A DNA stretch of 64,000 nucleotides from Micromonospora gifhornensis (GTDB lineage: Bacteria > Actinomycetota > Actinomycetes > Mycobacteriales > Micromonosporaceae), in contig NZ_BOPA01000011.1 of the NCBI RefSeq assembly GCF_016863515.1, positions 146,233-210,232 on the forward strand. The letters run 5' to 3'. Position numbers and translations under genes: made by a program. Every line of letters starts with the position of its first letter. The first letter of the stretch is position 1. Of this stretch, positions 45,353 through 53,534 are shown in pieces. The notes beneath the pieces were generated by a model. That model saw nothing but the letters and a program-made list of their open reading frames with translations, ran no database searches and had not been told where the DNA came from.

Positions 45353-46812
45353 GTGAGTTGGCGCTTGCCGGGCAGGAATTGGCGCTTGCCGGGCAGGTGG
45401 TGGAGTTGGTGAGGCGCCTCGGCGGCGCGAGCGCGCAGGCGGAGGTGACGGTGAGCCGGGCGGAGCTGGCCCTGACCCGGTTCGCCAACTCCGCGATCCA
45501 CCAGAACGTCGCCGAGTCCGCCGTGGAGGTCCGGCTGCGCATTCACCTGGACGGTCGTACCGTTGCCGCAAGCAGCACCACTGTCGACCCCGACGGCCTG
45601 CGTGGGCTGGTGGAACGGGTGCTCGCGGCGGTGCGGTTCGCGCCTCGGGACCCGGCCTGGCCGGGGCTCGCCCCGCCGGCGCCGGTGGCCTGGTCGCGGT
45701 GGGACGCGGCCACGGCTCAGGCCGGGCCGCACGACCGGGCGGCGCTGGTCCGGGCCTTCGTGGACGCGGCGGAGGGCCTGGAAACCGCCGGCTACTGCCG
45801 GACCGCGTTCCGCTCGGTGGCGTTCGCGAATTCGGCGGGACAGGCGGTGCAGGGTCACACGGCGGAGGCGGCGATGGACGGGATCGCCCGGGCCGGCGGT
45901 GTCGACGGCACGGCCCGCGACTGTGTGGAGCGGCTGGCCGACCTCGATGCCGCCGCGTTGGGGCGTCGGGCCGCCGCGAAGGCCCGGGCCGCCACCGACC
46001 CGGTGGAGTTGCCGCCCGGGCGGTACCCGGTGGTGCTGGAACCGGCCGCCGTGACCGACCTGCTGGAGAATCTCGCCTGGTACGGCTTCAACGGCAAGCG
46101 GTACGCCGAAGGGCAGTCCTTCGCCGAGCCCGGGGTGGCCCAGTTCGATCCGGCGGTGACCCTGGTCGACGATCCGTTCGACGCGGCCGGGTTGCCGTTC
46201 GACCTGGAGGGCACGCCGACGGGCGCGCTGCCCCTGGTGGACGCGGGGCTCACCCGTGGCGTGGTGCACGATCGACGCAGCGCCGCCGCAGTGGGCGGCG
46301 AATCCACCGGGCATGCCTGGGAGGGCGCCAGCACCGTCGGCCCGATCCCGCGCAACCTGCGCCTCGTCGCGGCCGGGGCGACGACCGCCTCGGGCCCGGC
46401 CGGCACTGCTCCGGCGACCTCCGGCGCGGCAGCCGGCACAGCGGCAGGTGGCGGGGCGGTGGGGCCGTTGGCCGGGGCGGTGGCCGATGCGGACACCGCC
46501 GCCCTGGTGTCCCGGATGCCACGCGGCCTGCTGATCAGCGACCTGTGGTACACCCGGGTGCTCGACCCGAAGAGTCTGGTGATCACCGGCCTGACCCGCA
46601 ACGGGGTGTGGTTGGTCGAGGACGGCCAGGTCACCCGGGCGGTCCGCGACCTGCGTTTCACCGAGTCGTACCCGCGGGCCCTCGGGCCGGGGGCGGTGGT
46701 GGAGGTGGGTCGGCGTACGGCCCGCCAGCCGAACCGCTGGGACGGTGCCCGGTGGGAAGCGCCGTCGCTGGCGCTGGCCTCCTGGAACTTCACCGGCGGG
46801 GCGTCCGGTTGA
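45349..46812 (+). CDS. pmbA: PmbA/TldE-family peptidase subunit
   Basis: Predicted 487-residue PmbA/TldE-like partner of TldD. It lacks the HExxxH motif, as expected. The C-terminal part has GESTGHAWEGASTVGPIPRN and LISDLWYTRVLDP, typical of the family's second domain; a Gly/Ala/Thr-rich stretch (about residues 345-375) is a low-complexity insert. Residues 3-16 are a direct duplication (ELALAGQ twice) from a 21-bp tandem repeat at the 5' end. The ATG overlaps the stop of the small linking ORF. It probably forms the active complex with TldD, encoded just upstream. Confidence 0.9.
   Translation: MSELALAGQELALAGQVVELVRRLGGASAQAEVTVSRAELALTRFANSAIHQNVAESAVEVRLRIHLDGRTVAASSTTVDPDGLRGLVERVLAAVRFAPRDPAWPGLAPPAPVAWSRWDAATAQAGPHDRAALVRAFVDAAEGLETAGYCRTAFRSVAFANSAGQAVQGHTAEAAMDGIARAGGVDGTARDCVERLADLDAAALGRRAAAKARAATDPVELPPGRYPVVLEPAAVTDLLENLAWYGFNGKRYAEGQSFAEPGVAQFDPAVTLVDDPFDAAGLPFDLEGTPTGALPLVDAGLTRGVVHDRRSAAAVGGESTGHAWEGASTVGPIPRNLRLVAAGATTASGPAGTAPATSGAAAGTAAGGGAVGPLAGAVADADTAALVSRMPRGLLISDLWYTRVLDPKSLVITGLTRNGVWLVEDGQVTRAVRDLRFTESYPRALGPGAVVEVGRRTARQPNRWDGARWEAPSLALASWNFTGGASG
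45355..45396 (+). repeat. 21-bp tandem duplication at the 5' end of pmbA
   Basis: Two units (45355-45375 and 45376-45396) differ at one base and encode ELALAGQ twice. Frame-preserving. Confidence 0.85.
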
Positions 46813-47079
46813 CCAGCAGTCGACCGCTCGTCGATCTTTTTCGGACGCTCGCATATTGATCATGGCAGGAGGCTTTCCAAAGAGCGGGACACACGGGACA
46901 CTGCCTTGCGCGGACGGCCCGCCTAGATCGGCGTAACGTGTGTCACTTAGCTGCTCCGGTACGCCCGGCGCGGTCGTTGGTGTGCGCATGACGTGACATG
47001 CGGTGCCGGCATGGCCGGCCCGCGTGCCGACCGGGAAGTGTTCCGCCGCCCGTGAGAGGGCCCCGTCAGGGAGACACGA

Positions 47080-47886
47080 ATGACATCATCGGCAACGAAA
47101 CCGCGGGGAGCGCGCGCACGCGCCGCCATCGCGGCAAAGACGTTGCGTACGGACCGTTGGTGGATCGCCCCGCTGATCACGGTCATCGGGCTCAGCGCGT
47201 GGATTGCGTATGCGACGGTCCGGGTCTTCATGCACAAGTGGTACTGGGTCGAGCAATACCACTACCTGACCCCGTTCTACTCCCCGTGCGTGACCGACCG
47301 GTGCATTCCGGAGGCCTCCCACTTCGGGCAGTACCTGCCCGGCTGGTGGATCATCCCGGACGCCGCGTTCACCCTGCCGTTCCTGCTGCTGTTCCGGCTG
47401 ACCTGCTACTACTACCGCAAGGCGTACTACCGGTCGTTCTGGCTCTCGCCGCCGGCCTGCGCGGTGCCGGACGGCCACGCCTCCTACAGTGGTGAGACCC
47501 GCTTCCCGCTGATCGTGCAGAACTCGCACCGGTACTTCTTCTACTTCGCCGCGGTCATCTCGCTGATCAACACCTGGGACGCCATCGCCGCCTTCCGCAG
47601 CCCCGAGGGCTTCGGCTTCGGCCTGGGCAACCTGATCCTGCTCGGCAACGTGATCATGCTGTGGGCGTACACGATCTCCTGCCACTCCTGCCGGCACATC
47701 ATCGGTGGCCGGTTGAAGCACTTCTCCAAGCATCCGGTCCGGTACCGCGCCTGGGGCTACGTCTCCTGGCTGAACGTCCGGCACATGCAGCTCGCCTGGA
47801 TCACCCTCGGCACGTTGGCGCTCACCGACTTCTACGTCATGTCGGTCGCCGCCGGGTGGATCTCCGACCTGCGGTTCATCAACTAA
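47080..47886 (+). CDS. sdhC: Succinate dehydrogenase membrane anchor subunit (Sdh1 type)
   Basis: Predicted 268-residue membrane protein with about five hydrophobic helices (for example PLITVIGLSAWIAYATV and WWIIPDAAFTLPFLLLF). Several histidines within or next to helices (NSHRYFF, CHSCRHIIGG, NVRHMQL) could bind haem. Length and sequence style match the single large anchor of actinobacterial Sdh1 complexes (as in Mycobacterium Rv0249c). It anchors the SdhA-SdhB dimer and passes electrons to menaquinone. ATG with CAGGGAG upstream. First gene of sdhCAB. The 267-base upstream gap must hold the promoter, but I could not name one with confidence. Confidence 0.9.
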   Translation: MTSSATKPRGARARAAIAAKTLRTDRWWIAPLITVIGLSAWIAYATVRVFMHKWYWVEQYHYLTPFYSPCVTDRCIPEASHFGQYLPGWWIIPDAAFTLPFLLLFRLTCYYYRKAYYRSFWLSPPACAVPDGHASYSGETRFPLIVQNSHRYFFYFAAVISLINTWDAIAAFRSPEGFGFGLGNLILLGNVIMLWAYTISCHSCRHIIGGRLKHFSKHPVRYRAWGYVSWLNVRHMQLAWITLGTLALTDFYVMSVAAGWISDLRFIN

Positions 47887-47899
47887 GGGCCCCGCTGAC

Positions 47900-49846
47900 A
47901 TGACTAGCACTACGACTCGCATCGAACGACACCACTACGACGTCGTCGTCATCGGGGCCGGCGGCGCCGGCCTGCGCGCGGCGATCGAGGCGCGGCTGGC
48001 CGGCAAGAAGACCGCCATCATCTCCAAGTCGCTGTTCGGCAAGGCGCACACGGTGATGGCCGAGGGTGGCGCCGCCGCAGCCATGGGGAACGTGAACAGC
48101 CGGGACAACTGGCAGGTGCACTTCCGCGACACCATGCGCGGCGGCAAGTTCCTCAACAACTTCCGGATGGCCGAGCTGCACGCCAAGGAGGCGCCGCAGC
48201 GGATCTGGGAGCTGGAGACGTACGGTGCGCTGTTCGACCGTACGAAGGACGGCAAGATCTCGCAGCGCAACTTCGGCGGCCACGAGTACCCGCGACTGGC
48301 CCACGTCGGTGACCGGACCGGCCTGGAGCTGATCCGTACCCTCCAGCAGAAGATCGTCTCGCTCCAGCAGGAGGACAAGCAGGAGTTCGGCTCGTACGAC
48401 GCCCGGATCCGGGTCTTCTCCGAGACCACCATCACCGAGCTGCTGCTCGACGGTGACCGGGTCGCCGGTGCCTTCGGCTACTACCGCGAGTCCGGCGAGT
48501 TCATCCTCTTCGAGGCGCCGGCCGTGGTGCTCGCGACCGGTGGCGTCGGCCGCTCCTACAAGGTCACCTCGAACTCGTGGGAGTACACCGGAGACGGTCA
48601 CGCGCTGGCGCTGCGCGCCGGGGCGACTCTGATCAACATGGAGTTCCTCCAGTTCCACCCCACCGGCATGGTCTGGCCGCCGTCGGTCAAGGGCATCCTG
48701 GTCACCGAGTCGGTCCGTGGTGACGGCGGGATCCTGAAGAACTCCGAGGGCAAGCGGTTCATGTTCGACTACGTCCCCGACGTCTTCCGCAAGCAGTACG
48801 CGGAGACCGAGGAGGAGGCGGACCGCTGGTACACCGACCCGGACAACAACCGACGCCCGCCGGAGCTGCTGCCCCGCGACGAGGTCGCCCGCGCGATCAA
48901 CAGCGAGGTCAAGGCGGGCCGGGGTACGCCGGCCGGCGGTGTCTACCTGGACATTGCGTCCCGGTTGCCGGCCGAGGAGATCCGCCGCCGCCTGCCGTCG
49001 ATGCACCATCAGTTCAAGGGACTGGCCGACGTCGACATCACCAAGGAGCCGATGGAGGTCGGCCCCACCTGCCACTACGTGATGGGTGGCGTGGAGGTCG
49101 ACCCGGACACCGGTGCCGCGTACGGCTCGGTGCGTGGTCTGTTCGCCGCCGGTGAGGTCTCCGGCGGCATGCACGGCTCCAACCGCCTCGGCGGTAACTC
49201 CCTGTCCGACCTGCTGGTCTTCGGCAAGCGGGCCGGCGGCCACGCGGCCAACTACATCGACCAGCTCACCGCCCGCCCTCGGGTGGAGGTGACCGCCGTG
49301 GAGACGGCGGTGGAGACCGCACTGGCTCCGCTGCAGCGCGACACCGGCGAGAACCCGTACACCCTCCAGCAGGACCTCCAGGCGGTGATGGGCGACCTGG
49401 TCGGCATCATCCGGCGGGAGGCCGAACTGGCGGACGCGCTGGTCCGCCTGGCGGAGCTGCGCGAGCGGGTGGCGAAGGTCAGCGCGGCCGGCGGCCGGCG
49501 CTACAACCCGGGCTGGCACCTCGCGCTGGACCTGCGCAACATGCTTGTCGTCTCCGAGTGCACCGCCAAGGCGGCGCTGGAGCGCCGTGAGTCGCGTGGC
49601 GGTCACACCCGCGAGGACCACCCCACCATGGATCCGCAGTGGCGGCGGGTCAACCTGGTCTGCTCGCTGGAGGGCGACACCGTCCGGCTGGACCGCAAGC
49701 CGCTGCCGAAGATGCGCGCCGAGTTGATCGCCCTGTTCGACCGCGCCGAGCTGGCCAAGTACCTCACCGACGAAGAACTCGCCGAGTTCGATGCCCTCGC
49801 CGCCGCCGAGGCCGAGGATACCGACGCCGCCGGGAAGGAGAGCTGA
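47900..49846 (+). CDS. sdhA: Succinate dehydrogenase flavoprotein subunit
   Basis: Predicted 648-residue flavoprotein that oxidises succinate to fumarate in the TCA cycle and respiratory chain. The Rossmann motif VVVIGAGGAGLRAA is at residues about 14-27, and the covalent FAD His is in GKAHTVMAEGG near residue 50. Catalytic/substrate residues are found in HPTGMVWPP, HYVMGGVEVD and SNRLGGNSLSDLLVFG. Length fits the Sdh1-type A subunit. It starts 13 bases after sdhC, and sdhB follows after 2 bases, so all three form an operon. Confidence 0.96.
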   Translation: MTSTTTRIERHHYDVVVIGAGGAGLRAAIEARLAGKKTAIISKSLFGKAHTVMAEGGAAAAMGNVNSRDNWQVHFRDTMRGGKFLNNFRMAELHAKEAPQRIWELETYGALFDRTKDGKISQRNFGGHEYPRLAHVGDRTGLELIRTLQQKIVSLQQEDKQEFGSYDARIRVFSETTITELLLDGDRVAGAFGYYRESGEFILFEAPAVVLATGGVGRSYKVTSNSWEYTGDGHALALRAGATLINMEFLQFHPTGMVWPPSVKGILVTESVRGDGGILKNSEGKRFMFDYVPDVFRKQYAETEEEADRWYTDPDNNRRPPELLPRDEVARAINSEVKAGRGTPAGGVYLDIASRLPAEEIRRRLPSMHHQFKGLADVDITKEPMEVGPTCHYVMGGVEVDPDTGAAYGSVRGLFAAGEVSGGMHGSNRLGGNSLSDLLVFGKRAGGHAANYIDQLTARPRVEVTAVETAVETALAPLQRDTGENPYTLQQDLQAVMGDLVGIIRREAELADALVRLAELRERVAKVSAAGGRRYNPGWHLALDLRNMLVVSECTAKAALERRESRGGHTREDHPTMDPQWRRVNLVCSLEGDTVRLDRKPLPKMRAELIALFDRAELAKYLTDEELAEFDALAAAEAEDTDAAGKES

Positions 49847-49848
49847 AG

Positions 49849-50916
49849 ATGGGTACGAAGCGTCAGTTCCGGATCTGGCGAGGCGACGCCGACGGTGGTG
49901 AACTGCAGGACTACGCCGTCGAGGTGAACGAGGGCGAGGTGGTCCTCGACGTGATCCACCGGTTGCAGGCCACCGACGCGCCGGACCTCGCCTGCCGGTG
50001 GAACTGCAAGGCGGGCAAGTGCGGCTCCTGCTCCATGGAGATCAACGGCATGCCCAAGCTGGGCTGCATGACCCGGATGTCGACGTTCGAGGAGAACGAG
50101 ACGGTCACGGTCACCCCGCTGCGCACCTTCCCGGTCATCCGGGACCTGGTCACCGACGTGTCGTTCAACTACGAGAAGGCCCGCGAGACCCCCGCCTTCG
50201 CTCCCCCGGCCGACCTGGCCCCCGGTGACTACCGGATGCAGCAGGTCGACGTGGAGCGCTCGCAGGAGTTCCGCAAGTGCATCGAGTGCTTCCTGTGCCA
50301 GACCGTCTGCCACGTGATCCGTGACCACGACGACAACAAGCCGGCGTTCTCCGGGCCGCGATACTTCATCCGGGCCGCCGAACTGGACATGCACCCCCTG
50401 GACGACCGGACCGACCGCAAGGAGTACGCGCAGTCGGAACAGGGCCTGGGCTTCTGCAACATCACCAAGTGCTGCACCGAGGTCTGCCCCGAGCACATCA
50501 AGATCACTGACAATGGGATCATCCCGATGAAGGAACGGGTCGTCGACCGCAGGTACGATCCCCTTGTGTGGCTCGGCAGCAAGATCTTCCGGAGGGGTCA
50601 AGTGCCTCAGACCATCGTGACCAGCGAACACTCCCCGGGCGCGGTGCGCTCCAGCGCCAGCGGCCAGGGGGTGCACTCGCACGCGGGCGGCTCGCACGAC
50701 TCCGCCGCCGAAGTGCAGGCGCAGCAGGGCGTCAACTGGCACCGTGAGGTGCCCAGGCCGACCGCTCCCGCAGTCGGTGCCAACGGAAAGCTCCCCCTGA
50801 CGGAGCTCACCTCCGACCGCGCCGCCGCCCCGAGCCCCTTCGGCGACGACGTCACCTTCCCGCTCCCGCCCGAGCACCTCAACTTCGCCCACCCCAAACA
50901 GGACGAAAAGCACTAG
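49849..50916 (+). CDS. sdhB: Succinate dehydrogenase iron-sulfur subunit with C-terminal extension
   Basis: Predicted 355-residue protein. The [2Fe-2S] ligands lie in CRWNCKAGKCGSC and a following Cys; the [4Fe-4S] and [3Fe-4S] ligands lie in CIECFLCQTVC and CNITKCCTEVCP. The family domain ends with VVDRRYDPLVWLGSKI near residue 245. About 105 more residues follow (Ser/His/Pro/Ala-rich, low-complexity, GVHSHAGGSHDSAAEVQ in the middle), which is unusual, since SdhB proteins are normally about 240-260 residues. ATG with AAGGAGAGC upstream. It is the last gene of the operon; a long inverted repeat lies downstream. The extension's role is unknown. Confidence 0.93.
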   Translation: MGTKRQFRIWRGDADGGELQDYAVEVNEGEVVLDVIHRLQATDAPDLACRWNCKAGKCGSCSMEINGMPKLGCMTRMSTFEENETVTVTPLRTFPVIRDLVTDVSFNYEKARETPAFAPPADLAPGDYRMQQVDVERSQEFRKCIECFLCQTVCHVIRDHDDNKPAFSGPRYFIRAAELDMHPLDDRTDRKEYAQSEQGLGFCNITKCCTEVCPEHIKITDNGIIPMKERVVDRRYDPLVWLGSKIFRRGQVPQTIVTSEHSPGAVRSSASGQGVHSHAGGSHDSAAEVQAQQGVNWHREVPRPTAPAVGANGKLPLTELTSDRAAAPSPFGDDVTFPLPPEHLNFAHPKQDEKH

Positions 50917-51259
50917 TTCGGACACCCGCAACACCCGAAAGGGGACCGAGGCACCCGCCCCGGCCCCCTTTCCCATCCCCACGCGCCCTCACGCGGCAGC
51001 GCACCCCGCCCGCCCGCGCCCGCGCCCGCGCCCCGCGATCTTGCACTTTTGGTCGCCGCATACGGGACATAGGGCGCGATTCGGCGACCGAAAGTGCAAG
51101 ATCGACGGGCCGAGGAGGAGTGGGGCGCGGGAGCAGGGGCTCAAGGGCGCGAGGTGCGGGGTGCGGGGCTCAAGGGCGCACGCGGGCTCAAGGGCGCGGG
51201 AGTGAGAGTGGGAGTGGGAGTGGGAGTGGGCGCGTGGACGCGGAGGGCGCGTGGGCGGG
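50917..51259. other. Intergenic region with inverted repeat and G-rich tandem repeats
   Basis: A 343-base gap between convergent sdhB and the mutT-like gene. It holds a long inverted repeat (51036-51104), three 14-bp GGGCTCAAGGGCGC copies (51137-51150, 51166-51179, 51184-51197), and a hexameric GTGGGA tandem array (about 51204-51230). I see no gene. Confidence 0.7.
51036..51104. repeat. Long inverted repeat, 22-bp arms
   Basis: Arms 51036-51057 and 51083-51104 pair with one mismatch around a 25-base loop. The left arm begins CGATCTTGCACTT and shares 20 of 21 bases with the start of the element at 59575, so it belongs to a dispersed family. It may also terminate sdhB and mutT transcripts. Confidence 0.75.
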
Positions 51260-51703
51260 TTAGGGGTTGGGGGTTAGGAGGGGGCGGAGGGCGGCGACTA
51301 TGGGGGTGTCGGCGGGGAGCCAGGTCACGGTGTCGAGTTCGCTGGCGGAGAGCCAGCGGATATCGGAGTGTTCCAGGGCGCGTGGGCGGTCGCCGTGGAG
51401 CAGGCGAGCGGCGTACACCTTGAGCACGCTGCGGCCGTGCGCCATCCGTACGTTGCGGCCGACCCGCTCGCCGACCTCGACGCGTACGCCCAGTTCCTCG
51501 ACGCACTCGCGGGCGAGGGCCGCCGTCTCGCTCTCCCCCGGTTCCACCTTGCCGCCGGGGAACTCCCACATGCCCGCCACCTCAGGTGGCGCGGAGCGCG
51601 CACAGGCCAACACCCGGCCATCCTCGATGATCGCCGCTCCCACGATCACCTTTGGGTCTCGTCGGGCGGCCTGTCCGGTGCCGTTCGCCCGTTCGGTCCA
51701 CAC
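51260..51703 (-). CDS. mutT: Nudix hydrolase, MutT-like (8-oxo-dGTP or related)
   Basis: Predicted 147-residue Nudix protein. The Nudix box GGKVEPGESETAALARE followed by CVEELGV at about residues 50-72 is complete, preceded by VAGMWEFPGG, the typical MutT entry. The family sanitises oxidised nucleotides such as 8-oxo-dGTP. The GTG at 51703 is taken from the longest frame; a GTG at the VIVGAAII segment (about residue 19) is an alternative closer to the family's usual N-terminus. No strong ribosome binding site supports either. Single gene, convergent with sdhB. Substrate assignment is by family only. Confidence 0.85.
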   Translation of the reverse strand: MWTERANGTGQAARRDPKVIVGAAIIEDGRVLACARSAPPEVAGMWEFPGGKVEPGESETAALARECVEELGVRVEVGERVGRNVRMAHGRSVLKVYAARLLHGDRPRALEHSDIRWLSASELDTVTWLPADTPIVAALRPLLTPNP

Positions 51704-51886
51704 GGACGTCCAGCGTGCCAGATCAATCGGCGGTTTGGGTAGCGTGGTCGTCCGTCAGGCCAGGAATCCCCAGAAGTGTGGGCGTGGACACACCATCCGT
51801 GCGACGTAAGACTAGAGGGCACCGACAAGACACGGGGCGGCGACGATTTGGCCACAAGCCGGCAACGAAGCCTGGGAGGTGCGGTA

Positions 51887-52210
51887 ATGCGTGCGCTGTT
51901 CGGCGGTCGCGCGAAGCACGACTACCTCAGCGACGCGCTCACCCTCCTGAACGGGTGGACGCGGGAAGGCGAGCAGATCCGGCGCACCTTGGTCATCGAC
52001 GACACTCAGCATGCCGCATTGACCGAGCGAGTCAAGGTGGTCGCCGACGCGCTTCATCTCCGGCCGGAGATCAGCCGGCGCGCCGACCACACCCAGATCC
52101 GGGTCGGGCACAGCAACAGCCCGCTCAGCGAGGGCGAGGTCCTGTTGGCCGCCCGCATCGAGGATGCGTACCGGGCGGTCGCCGAGCCGGGCGAGGGTCG
52201 GCCGACCTGA
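51887..52210 (+). CDS. Pterin-4a-carbinolamine dehydratase (PCD/DCoH) family protein, atypical active site
   Basis: Predicted 107-residue protein. The core LNGWTREGEQIRRTLVI and the C-terminal SEGEVLLAARIEDAYRAV resemble the PCD/DCoH fold. However, the catalytic His-His-Pro segment of active dehydratases reads LHLRPEI here and the later His-containing strand reads TQIRVGHSN, so activity is doubtful. The ATG at 51887 has GGGAGG 7 bases upstream, better than the longer frame. Neighbours are a MutT-like gene and a PH-domain gene, without other pterin genes. It may have a non-catalytic, perhaps regulatory, role. Family assignment moderate. Confidence 0.65.
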   Translation: MRALFGGRAKHDYLSDALTLLNGWTREGEQIRRTLVIDDTQHAALTERVKVVADALHLRPEISRRADHTQIRVGHSNSPLSEGEVLLAARIEDAYRAVAEPGEGRPT

Positions 52211-52264
52211 CCGGCCCGTGGGCGGCCAGGAGCCGGGGGTACGGGCTGACTGGCGTCGGCCGCC

Positions 52265-52270
52265 TACGGT
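52265..52270 (+). promoter_or_regulatory. -10 box for leaderless PH-domain gene
   Basis: TACGGT, 7 bases before the ATG at 52278. A GAGG lies between, so a short leader with weak Shine-Dalgarno is the alternative. Confidence 0.4.
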
Positions 52271-52277
52271 GAGGCGC

Positions 52278-52640
52278 ATGGCGAACCCCACGTACGACCG
52301 TAAAGAGCAGTTCCAGCAGATACAGAGCGGCCTGCTCGACGGTGAACAGATCATCGCTGTCTACGACGCCGTCGGCACCGGCACCGGGTTCATCGGGCTG
52401 ACCGACCGGCGCGTGATCATCCAGGACCGCTCGTTCATCGGCAAGCGGTACGCGATCACCAGCATCCCGTACTCGAAGATCACCAGCGTGAGCGTGGTCA
52501 GCAACAAGTCCTGGGGTGGTTCGTTCTTCTCCACCGGCGCGATCGCCATCCACGTCGGCACGCACACCTACGAGGTGGAGTTCCGGGGCGACCAGAAGAG
52601 TCACCACGTGCACAACGTGATCCTGCACTACATCAGCTGA
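52278..52640 (+). CDS. Bacterial PH-domain protein
   Basis: Predicted 120-residue protein with the pattern of bacterial pleckstrin-homology domains: helix DRKEQFQQIQSGLLDGEQI, then strands such as GFIGLTDRRVIIQD, and a later ITSIPYSKITSVSVV. No membrane segment. Such domains bind proteins or lipids and are often found in stress or membrane-associated proteins. The ATG follows TACGGT by 7 bases. Precise role unknown; downstream gene is convergent. Confidence 0.75.
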   Translation: MANPTYDRKEQFQQIQSGLLDGEQIIAVYDAVGTGTGFIGLTDRRVIIQDRSFIGKRYAITSIPYSKITSVSVVSNKSWGGSFFSTGAIAIHVGTHTYEVEFRGDQKSHHVHNVILHYIS

Positions 52641-52695
52641 CCAGGCCGAATAACCCGGAGAGCACGCGGGTAGGCCCATCCAGCCACCGGAGCGG

Positions 52696-53271
52696 TCACC
52701 GGGTCACCCGCCGGGAACACGGGCCGTCGTGGTCGGCGCGCAGCACACACCGCCGGCCACCGACCACCCGCAGATCACAGAAGACCCGATGGCGTACGCC
52801 CTGGGAGTCCTCGGCCGAGACGGTGGTCTCCCCCGGGTCGGTCCGGGCGAGCAGGCTCGCCCACCGCGCCACCACCCGACCCAGGCGTACCGCGGCGGCC
52901 AGGTCCCCGGCGACCACCGGCAGGTGGATGACGAACCGCTGACCCATCAGCGCTGCCCCGCGTGAGCACGCTCGGCCTGCTCGGACTGCCAGCAACGCAT
53001 CCTTGATCCGGTCGGCCTCCTGCCTGCTGACGCCGAGGGCGGCGTAGACGCTGGCCAGGTCGTCGGCGACCTGATCCAGGAACTCACGCACCTCCCCCGG
53101 ATCGAGCCCACGCCGCCAACGCCGGGTGGACCGGAACTGCCGACCCCGCACCTGCCACGGCCGCAACGGTGAGTACGCCGCCGACCGGTAGTAGCCCGGC
53201 TCGTGCGTCTGCCGAACCGACTCGCCCCGACCGGCCCACACCCACCGTCCGATACGCCGGAGGATTCCCAC
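52696..53271 (-). CDS. DivIVA-domain protein
   Basis: Predicted 191-residue protein. A basic N-terminus (RRIGRWVWAGRGESV) leads to a DivIVA-type segment at about residues 50-95: FRSTRRWRRGLDPGEVREFLDQ followed by a coiled-coil-prone stretch. DivIVA proteins sense membrane curvature and organise cell poles or septa. The last 80 residues (RFVIHLPVVAGDLAAAVR and CDLRVVGGRRCVLRAD) form a separate alpha/beta-type part I do not recognise. GTG start with GGGAGG upstream. It is divergent from the GntR gene, across a short palindromic region. Such pairs occur near mobile elements in actinobacteria, which is only suggestive here. Confidence 0.7.
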   Translation of the reverse strand: MGILRRIGRWVWAGRGESVRQTHEPGYYRSAAYSPLRPWQVRGRQFRSTRRWRRGLDPGEVREFLDQVADDLASVYAALGVSRQEADRIKDALLAVRAGRACSRGAALMGQRFVIHLPVVAGDLAAAVRLGRVVARWASLLARTDPGETTVSAEDSQGVRHRVFCDLRVVGGRRCVLRADHDGPCSRRVTR

Positions 53272-53484
53272 GCCCTGCCCCCCTCCCGTTGTGGATCTTT
53301 TTGGAAGTGGGCACCCGCCAACCCGGGCCGGCGGGTGCCCACGGCCCTGCCACCGCAGCCCACCGGCAGTACGGCGACAGCAGCTCAACGTCACGCTCGG
53401 GAGTGAGGCACCTCGTGTTCCCGCCTCCAGATCGAACGCACAGCCCGACGATAGCAATGTGGCGACAATCCAACAATGCATCAT

Positions 53485-53496
53485 GGCTATATAGCC
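53485..53496. promoter_or_regulatory. Palindrome GGCTATATAGCC, candidate GntR operator
   Basis: Perfect 12-bp palindrome between the DivIVA gene and gntR, 39 bases before the GntR ATG, and overlapping a TATAT box. Autoregulation by the adjacent GntR protein is a reasonable inference. Confidence 0.45.
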
Positions 53497-53534
53497 GTGT
53501 CGGATCGTTCCCATGGCGGCACAAGGCTTACTTC

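Noticed and set aside
43797..46812. RiPP biosynthetic cluster around tldD/pmbA
   Set aside because: No cyclodehydratase, radical SAM, lanthionine or other modification enzyme and no dedicated exporter lies nearby; the Opp operon is an importer type.
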